The notes beneath the pieces were generated by a model, which saw only the letters and a list, made by a program, of their open reading frames with translations, was not told the origin of the DNA and made no database searches. DNA of 64,000 bases from Antitrichia curtipendula. Lineage: Eukaryota > Streptophyta > Bryopsida > Hypnales > Leucodontaceae. The position numbers were made by a program, and so were the translations under genes. This document shows, piece after piece, positions 11,776 to 23,372 of this stretch. Position 1 is the first letter of the stretch, and each line of letters begins with the position of its first letter. The DNA lies in assembly GCA_951230915.1 (NCBI GenBank), contig OX579638.1, positions 13,100,696-13,164,695 on the forward strand, given 5' to 3'.

Positions 11776-12041
11776 TGATTAAAATGAAATGATTTGATAA
11801 CAAAGTTCACATGAATTTTTGAAACAACTGAACAAAATGCTTGACACTTACAATGAAAGGGGATAAAGTTGTCAACAAGGCCTTCAAAATCAAATAATTA
11901 CCAAAATAATTCAAACAATTTAGTATCTAAGTACAATCGTTTACACACCAAAGCGGAAGGAGCACGCAGAGCCACACATTGGCACTGGATTATCCACTCC
12001 GCAAGTAAAATGATTGTGAGGAAATGAGCCGTCTGACATGC

Positions 12042-12049
12042 TATTTATG
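12042..12049 (-). promoter_or_regulatory. Possible TATA box (CCATAAATAG, minus)
   Basis: Located between palindrome array 3 and the minus-strand remnant, matching the arrangement at 8.3 kb in inverted orientation. Confidence 0.35.
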
Positions 12050-12089
12050 GAGCCGACAGCAGACCATGCATTGCGGATGCATACATCCA

Positions 12090-12375
12090 AATGAGACGGT
12101 ATAGAGTCGGATAGGCAAATCGTGCGGATAGAAATCGGCGTCCGCTGAATTGCACGGCCACCATCAAGAGGCAGTCGCACCGACGAATGGAGGACGTAGA
12201 TAGGAGCGTGGACGGTCAATCAGACCTTCAGTCCAACCTTCCTTCCACCAAACAATCCGTCTGCCCAATCCCGTCCGCTCAACAGTCCAATCGTCCACAG
12301 GACGATAGAACTTCAAAATCAAATATGTCAAAAGACATCCAAGGGTCAATACGGTCAACACCTACGTCCGCTAGA
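12090..12375. repeat. GTCCG palindrome array 3
   Basis: Half-sites and near-palindromes such as GTCCAACCTTCC, CCGTCTGCCCAATCC, GTCCGCTC and GTCCAATCGTCCAC recur every 15-30 bases. It is the same motif family as arrays 1 and 2 and lies upstream of a minus-strand gene remnant. Confidence 0.55.
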
Positions 12376-13177
12376 AGTCTTGTCAACTTTATATGCAATA
12401 GTCCAAGATTCCTAACTTAACACCAATTGTCACCTCCAAACTAATGTTGATCCAAGGGAATAGTTTTTATTTTTTATTTTTTATTTTAATCCCCTTCATG
12501 TCGTCAATACATTAGACTTGTTTTTGCAGGTTACCGTCAATCCCGTTGCTAGTTTCTCCTTCACCTGCACCTCAATGCACACCAAAACTTCCTTCAATTT
12601 GGGTGGCACATGTACAAACAATACCCTACACTCTCACTAAATGCATGAGGTGGATTTTCTTTTGGCATCCTCCTTTCTTCTTTTCATGCTTGTCCTCCTT
12701 GCTTGCCATGCGTTGCTTGTTGAAATTGTTGTGAAATTTGCTTCAGGCAGTGGTCTTTGTCTCCGTGACGTTGGCGTGCTAGGTTTTGCGTAGTGATTGT
12801 GTTTCCTTCCAGCCCTGGGACTATGCATGGAGTTGGAAATTGAAGGCACTTGAAGTTCGCAGCAGAGCACAGCTTGGGTGTGGAAAAGTTTCTACTTTTG
12901 AATGTCCATGCACTATTTTGTGTCGGGAGTGGGTGGATCATTCTTCAATCCTTATCTCTATATATGGTTGATTTTTTGTGCTGAATTTGTAATTTGGAAC
13001 TTCTTCATGTTGAAAATTGTTGTTAATTTTGTGACCAATGCAATTTTCCAGGGTTTGTACTACTATTTTGATAACCAACGGCCTCCCTACATAGTTTTGA
13101 GTTTCCTAGAATGCTTGTTTCCGGAGATCAAAGGTATTTTGGGGGGCACTATTTTTTATTTCTTCATTGCCTTACTT
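12376..13177. other. Noncoding stretch
   Basis: Several short frames on both strands (12546-12971, 12902-13225) have no recognisable product and mixed composition. I see no supported gene. Confidence 0.4.
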
Positions 13178-13755
13178 AAGGCCATATTCGTTATATTGAG
13201 ACTTTTTGCAGATTTTGAGACATAATATTAGTTATTGAAAAATTCAATTAAAAAAATAATAATTGAAATCCAAAATAAATAATGCTAAAATAGTGATTCT
13301 ATAATAAAATTCTAAAAATTAACGGCAATTTTGTTAAAATGGTGGTATTCCGTATGGCATTTTCAGAGCGGCCACTTTGAACTGCAAAAGTGACATCTAA
13401 GAGGGGTATAGATTACATAAATCTTAATTTCATATAGATTTCAGAAATCTAGCACTAATGTACATTTCAAATTGCACGGTCTGAACTTTGAAAGCAACAT
13501 CTATGACTATTGTAGATTTCAGACATCTAGAAATGATTTAGATTTCAAAAATCTAAGACAGTTGAACATTTTAGAGCGGCCGCTCTGAACTGTGAAAACT
13601 GCCAAAGTTACGGAATTTCGCCATTTTAACAAAATTGCCCTTAGTTGTTGTTATCTCTTTATAAAAAAATACTAGTAAAGAGATAAAGCGGTTTATCCTC
13701 GAGTCGAGGATAAAAATAAGACTGCAAAAAGTCTCAATATAACAAATATGACCTT
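13178..13755. mobile_element. Outer MITE with about 35-base terminal inverted repeats
   Basis: The left end AAGGCCATATTCGTTATA, running into TTGAGACTTTTTGCAG, is the near-exact inverse of the right end (CTGCAAAAAGTCTCAA into TATAACAAATATGACCTT). Both are flanked by ACTT (13174-13177 and 13756-13759), a probable target duplication. No coding capacity. A second MITE has inserted inside it. Confidence 0.7.
13323..13640. mobile_element. Inner MITE nested in the outer one
   Basis: The ends share GGCAATTTTGTTAAAATGG in inverted orientation. Further inside, inverted copies of the 'ttccgta' and 'agagcggcc' segments continue the symmetry. The centre holds three 'agatttcaga(a)atcta' segments. It is about 318 bases long with no coding capacity. 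The target duplication is not clear, so the superfamily is open; Mutator-like is possible. Confidence 0.65.
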
Positions 13756-16647
13756 ACTTCTATTATGAGTATGTACATCATGTCACATGTATGTACATTT
13801 TGCTGGTAATCTCTTGAATTTATTGTTGTAGGGGTTGTTTGAAAATTGCATCTTTTCTTGTTGTGGTTTGTTATGTTTGAATTTTGTAGACCTCATGAAT
13901 TAGAATCCTTTCTATGCCTAAACCTCAACTACATGTTGTTGGAATTAGATTTGTGTCTTTATATATTGTTGCAATGTTTTCCATTGACCTCAAACACTGT
14001 TTTATAGCAGGTTGAGAATGGGAGTTTAGAATCCACACAAAGCAACACTCTTACATTCAAAAAAAGGCAGGCGATGGAAGTGGTGGTGCAATAGAGCCTA
14101 TAGTAACTAAACTTGTGGAACAGTTGGTCTAGGGTGAGCAAATTGGACAAAGAGCGCCAGTCCAATTTGCAGCTCATTGTTGGATTTGTAGTCGTCAATG
14201 AGTGCATCAGGGCTGAAGTGGTCATCACATCGGAGTTCTCTACTTATAGGTTGGATGTTCACAATGTTTCTGCAGCTTGTTTTCAGTAGGAAGTTTTCTT
14301 TTGTGACTTTTAGGAAAATCTAGCTTTGTTGCGCATATCATGGGTGCTGCACGTATCAATGTCGGACCGTGTGAGATCCTCTTCATTTTGTGACTTGGAT
14401 ATCAATGACTCGTAGAACTTCGGAGGTGCTTGAAGGTGGGATGGACCTCATGGTAGTGGGAACCCTCAAAATTTTGTAGTTCGGGTTATCCCTACTTTAT
14501 GAGGGCAATTTTTGTAGATGACTTGTGCACTTAGGATTGTGCATGGATTCTAGACAGCTATGCTATGCTTTGATGTTGTAGTTTTTAAAATTTTGACAAA
14601 GATATGCTTTTATAAACGCTCTATGTTTGTAATATACATTGAGGACAATACACACATTTATTTTGTGATGTATGCATTTATTTTATGAAATTGATTGTAT
14701 TTTTTAACACGTAAATGACAGTCTTGCTTTTATTCTTTACTCAATTCGTTGCGTTATTCAGAGATTGTAAATACTCTATTGATTCTTGTTTGTCTAGCCA
14801 TGAGGTCTATAGAGTTGATCACAAATTTGAATTCACAGCTAAATTCTTTCTTGAAATGTTTTCATTTCCTTTCTTTGTCAAGCCAAATGGATTTAGGGTC
14901 TAACCAAACTTGTTTCATATGTTTTAGAACTTTGTGAAACTATTTATAAGTTGTGGAAGTTTATGGCATTGTTCCGTAAGTGTATGTTTGAGTTTTGATT
15001 AAGTTGCCCATTTTTTTTCTTCTACAAAAGCTGAATTTGGGAAGGGCTATGAACCACCATAATGATTCACATTTTAGAAAATGGGAAATGTAAACATTAT
15101 GCAAGAATTTACAAGGCCGGATGTGTGAGCACTACGGATTAAATTACCACCACTAATTAGGTAGTTTTTTAATATATAGGAATGGAAACATGGGGAGGTT
15201 AGGGCAAAATGTTAGAAAATGCCATTAAGAAAAAAGGAAGGTAAAATTTGAAGAGAAGAATCGGGCTTTAAAATTAAAAATATATTAAGCAAGATTAAAT
15301 AGAATAACTAATTAGGCTAATGTTAAAATGATGACAAATGAAAACCAAAATATTACTAAAAAGGAAAACAAAATTAGAACCAAATAAAAAACTAAAAAGA
15401 TAACAAACATAAAAAGTACAAAACCAAAATAAAAACAAAAAACCACGGATAAGAAACGGAATTATAATTAAATTGCAAACCAAAAAATAGGAAATAAAAA
15501 ATACAAAAATGAATTAAAAAAAAAACAGAAGTAGAAAATGAAGCTAAAGTAAATGGAAAATCGAAAAAAATATATATATTTTTAAATAATAAAATAAATT
15601 AGTAAACTTCAAACTATTATTAAAATATTAGAATAGTGAAAATCACTCAAATAGGATTAAAATAATAAAATTAGAAATAAAATAGTAATTTATAGAGATT
15701 TTGCACAAAATTGGTGCAGTCTATATCAAATTAGCACAATTTGCATCAATTTGGCACATTTTACACTAATTTTACAATTCTACAATAAATTAGAGTTGAA
15801 TGAAAGAAATTGTTAAGAGTTTGGATATAGGTGAAATTAGGGTTTGGCTATCTCTCTCTCACTTCTTTCAACTTTCTCTCAATTTTGTGTGTATGTGTAT
15901 TTTGGAAGGAATTTCGTATTTTATGAATTTTTCAAGCATGAATTGTTAGAGATTGAAGAAGGGAACCATATAAGAACAATTTTTTGAATAGGTTTCATCA
16001 TTTCATGGAAGGAAATGGATGAAAAATGGAATTTTTTTGAGGTCAAATGTAAAAGTGCTTGAGAAGGATTGAAGAATTTTAATAGAGATTTGGAATTCCC
16101 ACTTTAGCAAGCAATAGCAGGAGTATGGTAACTCGGATGGAGCTGAAAACTGGTCAGAGGATGCTCCTTCAAGCTAAGTTTCCAAAAAGTCTAAGTTTGA
16201 TCTATTTGAAGAAGGGACGAGGTATTAATGTCCGACTTAGCACAAAGTCAGCTGCCACCACTAAGAAAGACTGTCAACTTCGGCGAGCGATTATGGAAGG
16301 CTAGCATAGCCAAATGACCTAAATTTTTAGGAGGATGAAGATGGAAAATTTAGTTTTTCAGAAAACTATGGTTTACCTAATTCAAAGTAAGGACAAAGAT
16401 GGGACAACCAAATTAATGTGAGGAGGTCTGCTGCCATACTGTGGTAACTATTCTTTTTTTGGGCTATTTTATGACTTTTTCCTACTATGCTAAATTAAAA
16501 AATTGTAATGATTGATTACAATACCTTCTTGCCTTGTTTTGATTGAATGGGTTATTATACATGCATTGGACTCTTTTGTAAAATGTGAATGTTTAAAAAG
16601 AGATGCATGGTTGTTGAGAGTAATTTTTTATTAGAGTTTAAAGGTAA
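13756..16647. other. Noncoding, AT-rich; dispersed repeat
   Basis: No gene is supported. Bases 14915-15010 ('gtttatggcattgttccgtaag' and flanks) are similar to 23940-24030, so a dispersed repeat is shared. The stretch 15240-15640 is strongly purine-rich (A and G) on the plus strand. Confidence 0.4.
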
Positions 16648-16860
16648 TGTTAGGGACATGACCTCTGGAACCTTCTAGTTCCTTTTACTTTGGATTAATG
16701 TTAGTTCTTTTTATTTTAGATTAGAGTATATATAGGGGTTGAAGCTGAAGAGTCCTTCAGTCTCAACAACACATCTCCTGGAGCCATCGCTCATCCCTCT
16801 TGTTATTTGTGTGCTCAAGTTCCTATTATAGCAAGTTCATATCAGCTTTACTCTTTTGAA
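16648..16860 (+). repeat. LTR-like repeat, copy 1
   Basis: Begins TGTTAGGGACATGACC and carries GGAACCTTCTAGTTCC and a TATATATAGGGG box. A second copy, about 190 bases long and in reverse orientation, lies at 23182-23372. Copy 1 has about 16 extra bases near 16835. TGTTAG...CTAACA-type ends are usual for LTRs. The adjoining gag remnant reads out into it on the opposite strand. Confidence 0.6.
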
Positions 16861-17340
16861 GTAAGATGTTTGACACATGCATTGCGTCGATTTGCATATC
16901 TGCAACCTCAAAATGAAAATTCGGACTACTTGTTGACAAAGATGAGGTCTGCCGGGTCGTCTGCTCCTTTGATGGAGTCCTTGAGCTCTGATCTTGGCGA
17001 CGTTGGAATAGTCGATTGATGCACTTGACCGCTTGACTAATTGCCTCATTGAGCATTTGCGGATCAAATAGTAACAACAATAAATCCTTTACAATATCCT
17101 TCAAGCCCCAATAGAATTGACTCATAAATATTGCTTCATCCCAGTTGATGTCGCACGCAAGTTGTCTAAAATCTGAGGCATAAGCTGATGCAGAACGTGT
17201 CCCTTGCTGTACGGACTGAATCTTTGTTGTTGCCCAATGAGCCTTGTCATGCTCTCCAAATGCTTCCGCAAAGGCCTCCAAAAAAAAGTGCCAAAGTTGT
17301 TTAAGATGGGTGAACCTTTCTCAAACAAGGGAGAAAACCA
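16826..17340 (-). pseudogene. Ty3/gypsy-type gag fragment (capsid region)
   Basis: A 151-codon minus frame (17281-16826) contains FAEAFGEHDKAHWATTKIQS, GTRSASAYASDFRQLACDIN and a downstream FYWGL, the typical capsid core of plant and fungal Ty3/gypsy gag. The preceding residues (EKGSPILNNFGTF, about 17320) are in another frame, so there is a frameshift near 17285. The C-terminal end runs directly into the LTR-like repeat, with nucleocapsid and pol missing. A matching gag start lies at 21740-21537 on the same strand. Confidence 0.7.
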
Positions 17341-18809
17341 TGATCAAGCTTGTCTCGTAAGCAACGTCCCATTTAATCCGATTCGTGATTCTTCTGTTTG
17401 GTAGCGTTCTAATTATAAGGTGATTATCAATCAAATTTGATTAACAAAACCTCGAAACTTGGATCGTGTGCCATCAAAAAAATTTAGGCAAAATTACACG
17501 AGGTTCCTTCCGTTGTTGTGGTGGATCTTGTCGAATCATAGGCGAAGTGTGAGTCCCATATTCGTCACTTGGGACTCATGCTTTATTTTTTTGCGATTTT
17601 TGCAAAATAAAGTTAGTAAAAAACTACAAAAAGTCATAAAAAGAGTGTAAAGTCAAAATAGGTATGTCACATGCCAATATAGCATTTGGTCCCTTATAGG
17701 TTAATTTTTCCTAAATAAACCAATTTCTACTTGTACATAGGTTAGAAACCGAGAAATTAGATAAATAGTAGGAATAAAGTAAATCTAGCCCAAATCATCC
17801 AAGCCTACGGTGCATGTGACATCTTATGGCTAAAATTGGTCTGAGCAAATATGTTGAGGTCCTAATTTCATTCCCGGAGATAGGTTTTGCTTTCCCCATA
17901 GTATCGAAGAAATAGCGGAAAACCTAATTGATGGCCTGCAGGAATTACAAACTCAAGATGGACCCATAAGAAGAATCTACAGGTGGAATATAGATTGTTG
18001 AGGTGGAAATCACATTTGAAACTCAACGGCAAAAACGGTTTGCCAAGATTCTCTTGTATGTGAAAGATTCTCTAGTTGCCGGAATTAAAAGGAGAAGGCA
18101 AAATTTGATTCTCCTCTGACCTTTGTGCGAAGTAAAAATATGAGCTTGCACATCTTTTGTGGAATTCTATGAGAGGTTCCATAAGAAATTTCGGAATTTT
18201 CTAACTTGAAGAAGATACCCTTCCGAACGGTCAATCGCCAAAATCTATGATGAGAAATTCTTAGAAATTACCCAGGTTGTGATAAAATCTCACTAAAAAT
18301 TAGAATAGATTTTTTTATGCTAATAAGAGGCTCCAACAAGTCTCAAGACATTCCGATAGCCAGAAAATCTAGAACTGACAAGATCCTCCCCAAACCGACA
18401 AATTCAAAGTTTACCATGGAGTTGACCAATGTACCGGGAGCGTATGAAGTCGGAATAAGGTCCAAGTTAAGTCTTTTCTTACTCCTTCATATCTATTTAA
18501 GACCCTAGGCTAGTTACTTTCTTCAGAAAAGTCGAATTTCAAGATTTGGGTTTTTACCCCTTTGGAGCGTTCAGTTAGCACTACGTTTTGTTAAGTTTTT
18601 TGGAGTTTGGTTGAAGGGTGAAGCATTCTCCAAGACTAAAAATGGCCTTTTGAAGCCAATGGCACAATTCATTTGTGATTTGGAGTTAATCTCCAAAAAT
18701 TAGAGTTTTGGTCCAACGTAAAAAGTCAAAATTGGAAGATTAGGATGAAAATTCTAATTGATAAGCTTACCACTAGGAAAAGAGAGGGGGGTGAGTGCCC
18801 TTGGAAATG

Positions 18810-18818
18810 TATAAAAGG
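18810..18818 (+). promoter_or_regulatory. TATA box of LTR-type element A
   Basis: TATAAAAGG, at the same relative place as TATAAAAGG at 48145 in copy B. Confidence 0.5.
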
Positions 18819-19620
18819 AACTCCTTTCTCTCTCACAAACATCCCTTTGGTTCATTTTGAACCGCCTTGTTTCCGTTGGGTCCAATTATTTGGATTTTTG
18901 GCCATTTTCCGATCACATTACCAACTCGTGGTGTTTTGGGAGTGTAGGCTCCTTTTGGGGTCCCTTCAAGTCTTATTTTGTATTCTTGCACTTGTTTTTG
19001 AGTGTTACATGTTCACGTGAAGTTTTTATACTAACTCTTGTTGTTGTTTTTTAGAGTTGTTTTCTTTGTTGTTTTTCTTCAATCTTTGAAGAACCTTGTA
19101 GTTGTTACTAGTCCTAAAGAATCCTTTCCTTATGACTGGCAGTGCTGCTTAGGGAGGGCCTTTAGTTTTTGGTTTTCTTGATTATAGTTCGTACTAACCT
19201 TCTACTAAATTGTCGTGTTATACTAACACTTTGTTTGAACACTCGGTTGGATGAATTATGTTTAGATTAATACCTTGTTCATCTCTTATTATTGTTTGCT
19301 AACTAGTTTTTGCCACATACAGCGAAGCCTTGGGAAAATTGTCATAGAAATTCTTGTGTGTTTAAAAACACGGCAAAGCTTTGAACCCCCTCTTGTACCA
19401 TTTTTTTGTTATTAAGCCGTTTGGCCTCATTAATGGAAGTTTGGCTAAGTTGGCTATTTCTTTGTGTTAGGTTAATTAGGACCGAAGTCAAAGCTTCAGT
19501 TAGACCACCTAGATGAAGAGTCAGGATAGATGTTAATATAGAATCCTATAGTACACGCTTTGAGGATTCCAGAAACATAAAATACTTAGAAAACGGAGTC
19601 AAAATGAGTGAGTTATGAGC

Positions 19621-19690
19621 GGATGAAGTTTTAAGCACCTATTAGCGGTTGAACTTCATTCATGCGTAACTTCTACTAGGAAGGTCCGAT
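19621..19690. repeat. GGATGAAGTT hairpin motif 1
   Basis: GGATGAAGTTTT, about 20 bases, then the inverse GAACTTCATTCATGCG followed by 'taacttctactaggaaggtc'. It recurs at 20704, 21164 and 51322. Confidence 0.6.
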
Positions 19691-20293
19691 TTGCAAGTGC
19701 CTTATCAATTTAGAAAGCTGATTTTAGCTTCTAAAAAGAAAAGAAAAATCTAAAAATAGTAACTTGTCAAAAGTCAAACCGAGAGCTAGAATACAAAGAA
19801 GTAGAATTAGGGAGAAGGAATTTAGCAATTAGAAGAAGAAATTAGAGGATAGAAACACCAATTAGCATCAAAGAGATAGAAGGGAAGAGGGAGAATAGAA
19901 GGAATACCTCCACACGTCACACCTTCAAACAAGCACTCCCAATTCTCTTACCAGAAAAACGAAAACGACAAGAATGGAAGGAGATTAGAGGAGAAGGGAT
20001 GAAGTAGGAGAAGAAAGGAGAGAGACGATAAATAGTAGCCTAAGCCGTAGGATTAGGTAGACCTAAGGGAAAATCTAAGGAATTTGTGGTGATCATTAGG
20101 AAGAGGATTAGTATGATGGAAAGGGGAATTGCGTAAGAGGTAGTTGGAGGACCATTAAAACATGACATAAAAGAATGGTGTGGAAAAGAAAGAAATAGAG
20201 TGGAAAGAAGGAAGAAGTAGTTTGAAGTGAAATCAAAATCTGTATTAAAACCACATTTTTAAGCGGTGAGCACAATTCAATAAGGAATCCACC

Positions 20294-20356
20294 ATGGCAA
20301 ATGATGGAGAATTCAAAGGAGTGTACAACTACTTCAACAATGACACGAATTCTGAG
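20294..20356 (+). other. Short leader segment ending in a splice-like GAG|GT
   Basis: ATGGCAAATGATGGAGAATT starts 21 codons open to GAG, followed by GT. A diverged copy (ATGGAGAATTTCGAGG ... ACTGAG|GT) lies at 50473-50545 in copy B. It may be a small 5' exon of the autonomous parent element; low certainty. Confidence 0.3.
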
Positions 20357-20703
20357 GTCAGTTCCTAATTACAACCCTCCCTTGTCAAATTGTCAAAATT
20401 AGATGTATAAAAGTAGGACCAAATTGTAAAGCTAATTCAGAGTGTTTAGATTAGTGTTATTCCAAGAATCAAATAGAAAATGTTATAGAAATAAGTTAGA
20501 AGTTTTCAAAACCGTATTACACTTAGAAATTGGAGTTGAATGGGAAGAGATATAAGAGAATGAAGTTTAGGAGTCATATTGGATGAAAATTAGTCCATTT
20601 CATACAAGAGGAACAAGAATGGAAATTTAGGTAGAGACCTAAATCTAGAGGTCAAAAATAAAACAAAAACCAGAATTCAAGTTATAGGTTAGTAGAAAAC
20701 CAC

Positions 20704-20771
20704 GGATGAAGTTCTAAATACCGATTAGCAATCAAACTTCATCCATGGATAGCTCCTAGTATGAAGGCCCA
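20704..20771. repeat. GGATGAAGTT hairpin motif 2
   Basis: GGATGAAGTT, spacer, AACTTCATCC, then 'atagctcctagtatgaaggcc'. Same motif as at 19621, 21164 and 51322. Confidence 0.6.
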
Positions 20772-21163
20772 ATTAGCAAGTGTCTCAGCATTCTAAAAAT
20801 CTAGAATTAAGACCTATAAGGAAAGATTGACAAAAATCTAAAAATAGTAAATTGCTCAGAGTAGCACCGAACCACATAAGTAGGATAAGGATAAAACAAC
20901 TAATCAAAAAGGTAATCAAAGAGAAAAATTAGATTTAGAAATAGGTAGAAAGAACTTAACGGAGTCTAGAACTAGTTTAACTTTAGGAAAATTCTTAATC
21001 ATTGAGGAATAAACAATGGATGAACTTTAGGTTAGGATATGGATGAAATAGGAAAAAAATCATCCATCCAAGTCCAAACTTAGAACTTAAGTAGAAGTTG
21101 GTAGTATAAAGCCAAAGTCCTAAATTCAAAATAAATTAGAATAAAGAAAGGATCTAAATACAA

Positions 21164-21230
21164 GGATGAAGTTTAAATAGACTTATAGAAGCTAGAACTT
21201 CATCCGTCCATAACTTTTGCTAGGAAGGTC
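21164..21230. repeat. GGATGAAGTT hairpin motif 3
   Basis: GGATGAAGTTT, spacer, AACTTCATCCGTCC, then 'ataacttttgctaggaaggtc'. This is the cleanest of the four copies. Confidence 0.6.
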
Positions 21231-21536
21231 GTATGGTTGTGAGTTTTATATTTTTTTAAATGGAATGAAATTTTCTCTCTCTTTATATGGCTAGATTTAG
21301 ACTGTCTCCACTTCCATTCAAAAATCACAGCGGCCTAGTTGGCATGCCCCAATTAGGATAAATATTGCATATTGAGTTAGTTTTTTTCTTGATTTTCTTG
21401 GTTTTCTTGCAAACTTGTGTATGTTTAGGACTTAGAAAAGATCCATTGCTTAGAAGGCACAATGGATTGACGCTAGGCACCCATAGAACAAATCAAATCT
21501 CAAAACATCTAGAGCCTGGTTATGCTTACTTATTTA

Positions 21537-21740
21537 TCAAGGGTGGGTAAATAAACGCTCACACGGAGCTCCTCCTTCTAGGTTGGCGGTAGATTGATGT
21601 TGTTGAAGGTTGCCAATGACTCCTTCAATCATTGTGGTCCGAACCGATAACGTGTTGATAGCATTAAGGATAACCTCTAACTTAGCCTCGATGGATTCAG
21701 GCATAATAAAGTCTTGAGTCCCAACCATACTAAAAGACAA
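21537..21740 (-). pseudogene. Ty3/gypsy gag N-terminal fragment
   Basis: A minus frame begins near 21740 and contains MPESIEAKLEVILNAINTLS and a downstream IEGVIGNLQQHQ, the coiled-coil-like N-terminus of this gag type. Upstream on the same strand, near 21785, 'gtatcaaaact' resembles a decayed tRNA-Met primer-binding site. The frame stops where the inserted LTR-type element A appears to begin. The capsid core continues at 17340-16826. Confidence 0.5.
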
Positions 21741-21799
21741 GAATAACCAAAAAATAAAATTTTAGCTTAGTTTTGATACTCAAGTGAGTCAGTCTCAAC

Positions 21800-22725
21800 A
21801 AACTACTTTAGAAAATGAACTGCAACTACTCCAGAAGAGAAGAAGCGTTGGATGGAGGAAGGACTATGCTTGTATTGTCGCAAAAGAGGTCAAAGAGTCC
21901 TCAACTTTCCGAAGAAGCCAAATCAACCTATTATCAAGACTAGAGCTGCCATAGTCCAAGAAAACGCAGATGCCTAGTCACAATAAGAACCGTGCGGTTG
22001 GACAGTTCAATTTCACAACAACATTTAGGTTCCTCTCTTTCCGCTCAACCTACACCTTGTTTTACAATTTCCTTGTTTTTTGGTCCTCAGAAACTTAAAA
22101 CCATTGCTTTATTAGATTCAGAAGCGTCTACTTATTTTCTAGATGAAGAATTTGTCAAGAGTTATAAATTCTCTATAATTCAGAAATCTCAACCCGTCCC
22201 TGTAGAAGTGATAGATGGACGACCTTTGTCCTTAGGCAGTGTTACCCATGAAACAATGCCTCTAGAGGTGACATTTGAAGGCCATAGTAGCCAAATTATC
22301 TTCAATGTCATTAGAACCCCATCAAACCTTATTATTCTTGGTCTCTCCTGGTTAGAAAAATACAACCCATCTATAGATTAGAAATTGTGAAAGATGACTT
22401 TTCCCTTATCTTTGGAACATTCAGATAATAACCATGTTAGCAAACGTGTTAGAAAATCACAAATGAAGAAACCCCTCTTTATTGGAGCAAGAGCATTTGT
22501 AAGAGCGTCCAAGGAGGGCACATCATTTGTCATCTATGCGGCTCCAACTAGCAACAACCAGTATCCAGAGCAGTATAAGGATTTTGAAAATTTGTTTTTG
22601 AAGAAGAATGTCGACATACTTCCAGAGCACCGTCCATATGCAATTGATTTGGACAAAGAACCGCAATTGCAATTGTTCCTCAATGACTGGCTTTTTCCAA
22701 GCGCCTTCCTCCTGTATGCCATCGC
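21800..22725 (+). pseudogene. Ty3/gypsy pol fragment: zinc knuckle, protease, start of RT
   Basis: Around 21861 a CCHC knuckle reads GLCLYCRKRG but its His is Gln and its last Cys is Phe. After a frame change, the frame from 21992 holds a retropepsin-like domain: TIALLDSEAS in place of the family's DSGA, then LIILGLSWLEKYNPSID followed by a stop at 22379. The next block (22394 on) ends with DILPEHRPYAIDL, the lead-in to reverse transcriptase, after which similarity is lost. The protease Gly-to-Glu change, the damaged knuckle and the stops make it non-functional. It lies on the opposite strand to the gag fragments. Confidence 0.65.
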
Positions 22726-23181
22726 TGAAGCCCTTCCTCCAGCGGAAGGGATGAGATTAATTGGGTGCCTACTGTATTGTCGCCTTCATTTCATTTGTGT
22801 TCACACGAGGACACCCTCAACTACTGCTCTCGCTTGTTCTCTTTCTTCCTTTTATTCTCTGTAGTATAATAGTTGGAAGCGTGGCAAGAGCAGGCGCAGC
22901 AACAGCATTCTACTGGCTGAAGAGTTTTAGGGCTTCAAGGCTCGTTGTGTTTTTGTTGTCCTTGTAGATGGTTTTATGCCGCCCTGTTTGGAGCAGTTGC
23001 AATTCTCTAAGGTTGTTACGGCTGTAAGATTTGGATTTGGAGTTGCGTTCATGCTGTTGGTCGTCAGTATGGATAGATAATAGTATTAGGAGTTTTCTCT
23101 AGATGGAGAAAACTGGGAAACACATTCACTTGGTGCTTGCGTTGTAGAAATTGTGTCGCAACTTCAAATGAAGGTTTGAAC
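22726..23181. other. Unassigned tail of the retroelement
   Basis: Sequence between the RT lead-in and the LTR-like repeat. No reverse transcriptase, RNase H or integrase motif is visible, so the pol centre is deleted or replaced. Confidence 0.4.
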
Positions 23182-23372
23182 AGAGTAAAGCTGATAGGAA
23201 CTTGAGCACATGAATAACAAGAGGGGTGAGCGATAGCTCCAGGAGATGTGTTGTTAAGACTGAAGGACTCTTCAGCCTCGACCCCTATATATACTCTAAT
23301 CTAAAACAAAAAGAACTAATATTTATCCAAAGTAAAAAGAACTAGAAGGTTCCAAAGGTCATGTCCCTAACA
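23182..23372 (-). repeat. LTR-like repeat, copy 2 (inverted)
   Basis: Reverse complement of 16648-16860 with scattered differences. It ends CATGTCCCTAACA at 23372 and includes AACTAGAAGGTTCC and CCCCTATATATACT. Confidence 0.6.

Larger units (their letters stand above)
17815..21536 (+). mobile_element. Non-autonomous LTR-type element, copy A
   Basis: It begins TGTGACATC and shares a series of landmarks, in the same order, with the element at 46876-51650. These are a conserved segment 18261-18305 ('ttagaaattaccca', then 'taaaatctcactaaaaatta'), TATAAAAGG (18810), GCGAAGC-containing segments (19320-19385), a short ATG-to-GAG|GT segment (20294-20356), GGATGAAGTT hairpins and a 'ccattgcttngaagg' block (about 21443). 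There is no gag or pol. The structure suggests a long LTR plus a long noncoding internal region, as in LARD-type elements. It appears to split the minus-strand gag whose halves lie at 21740-21537 and 17340-16826. Both boundaries are approximate. Confidence 0.5.

Noticed and set aside
12902..13225. 107-codon hydrophobic plus frame
   Set aside because: Overlaps the left end of the outer MITE and has no homology-like features; Phe/Ile-rich only because of T-rich DNA.
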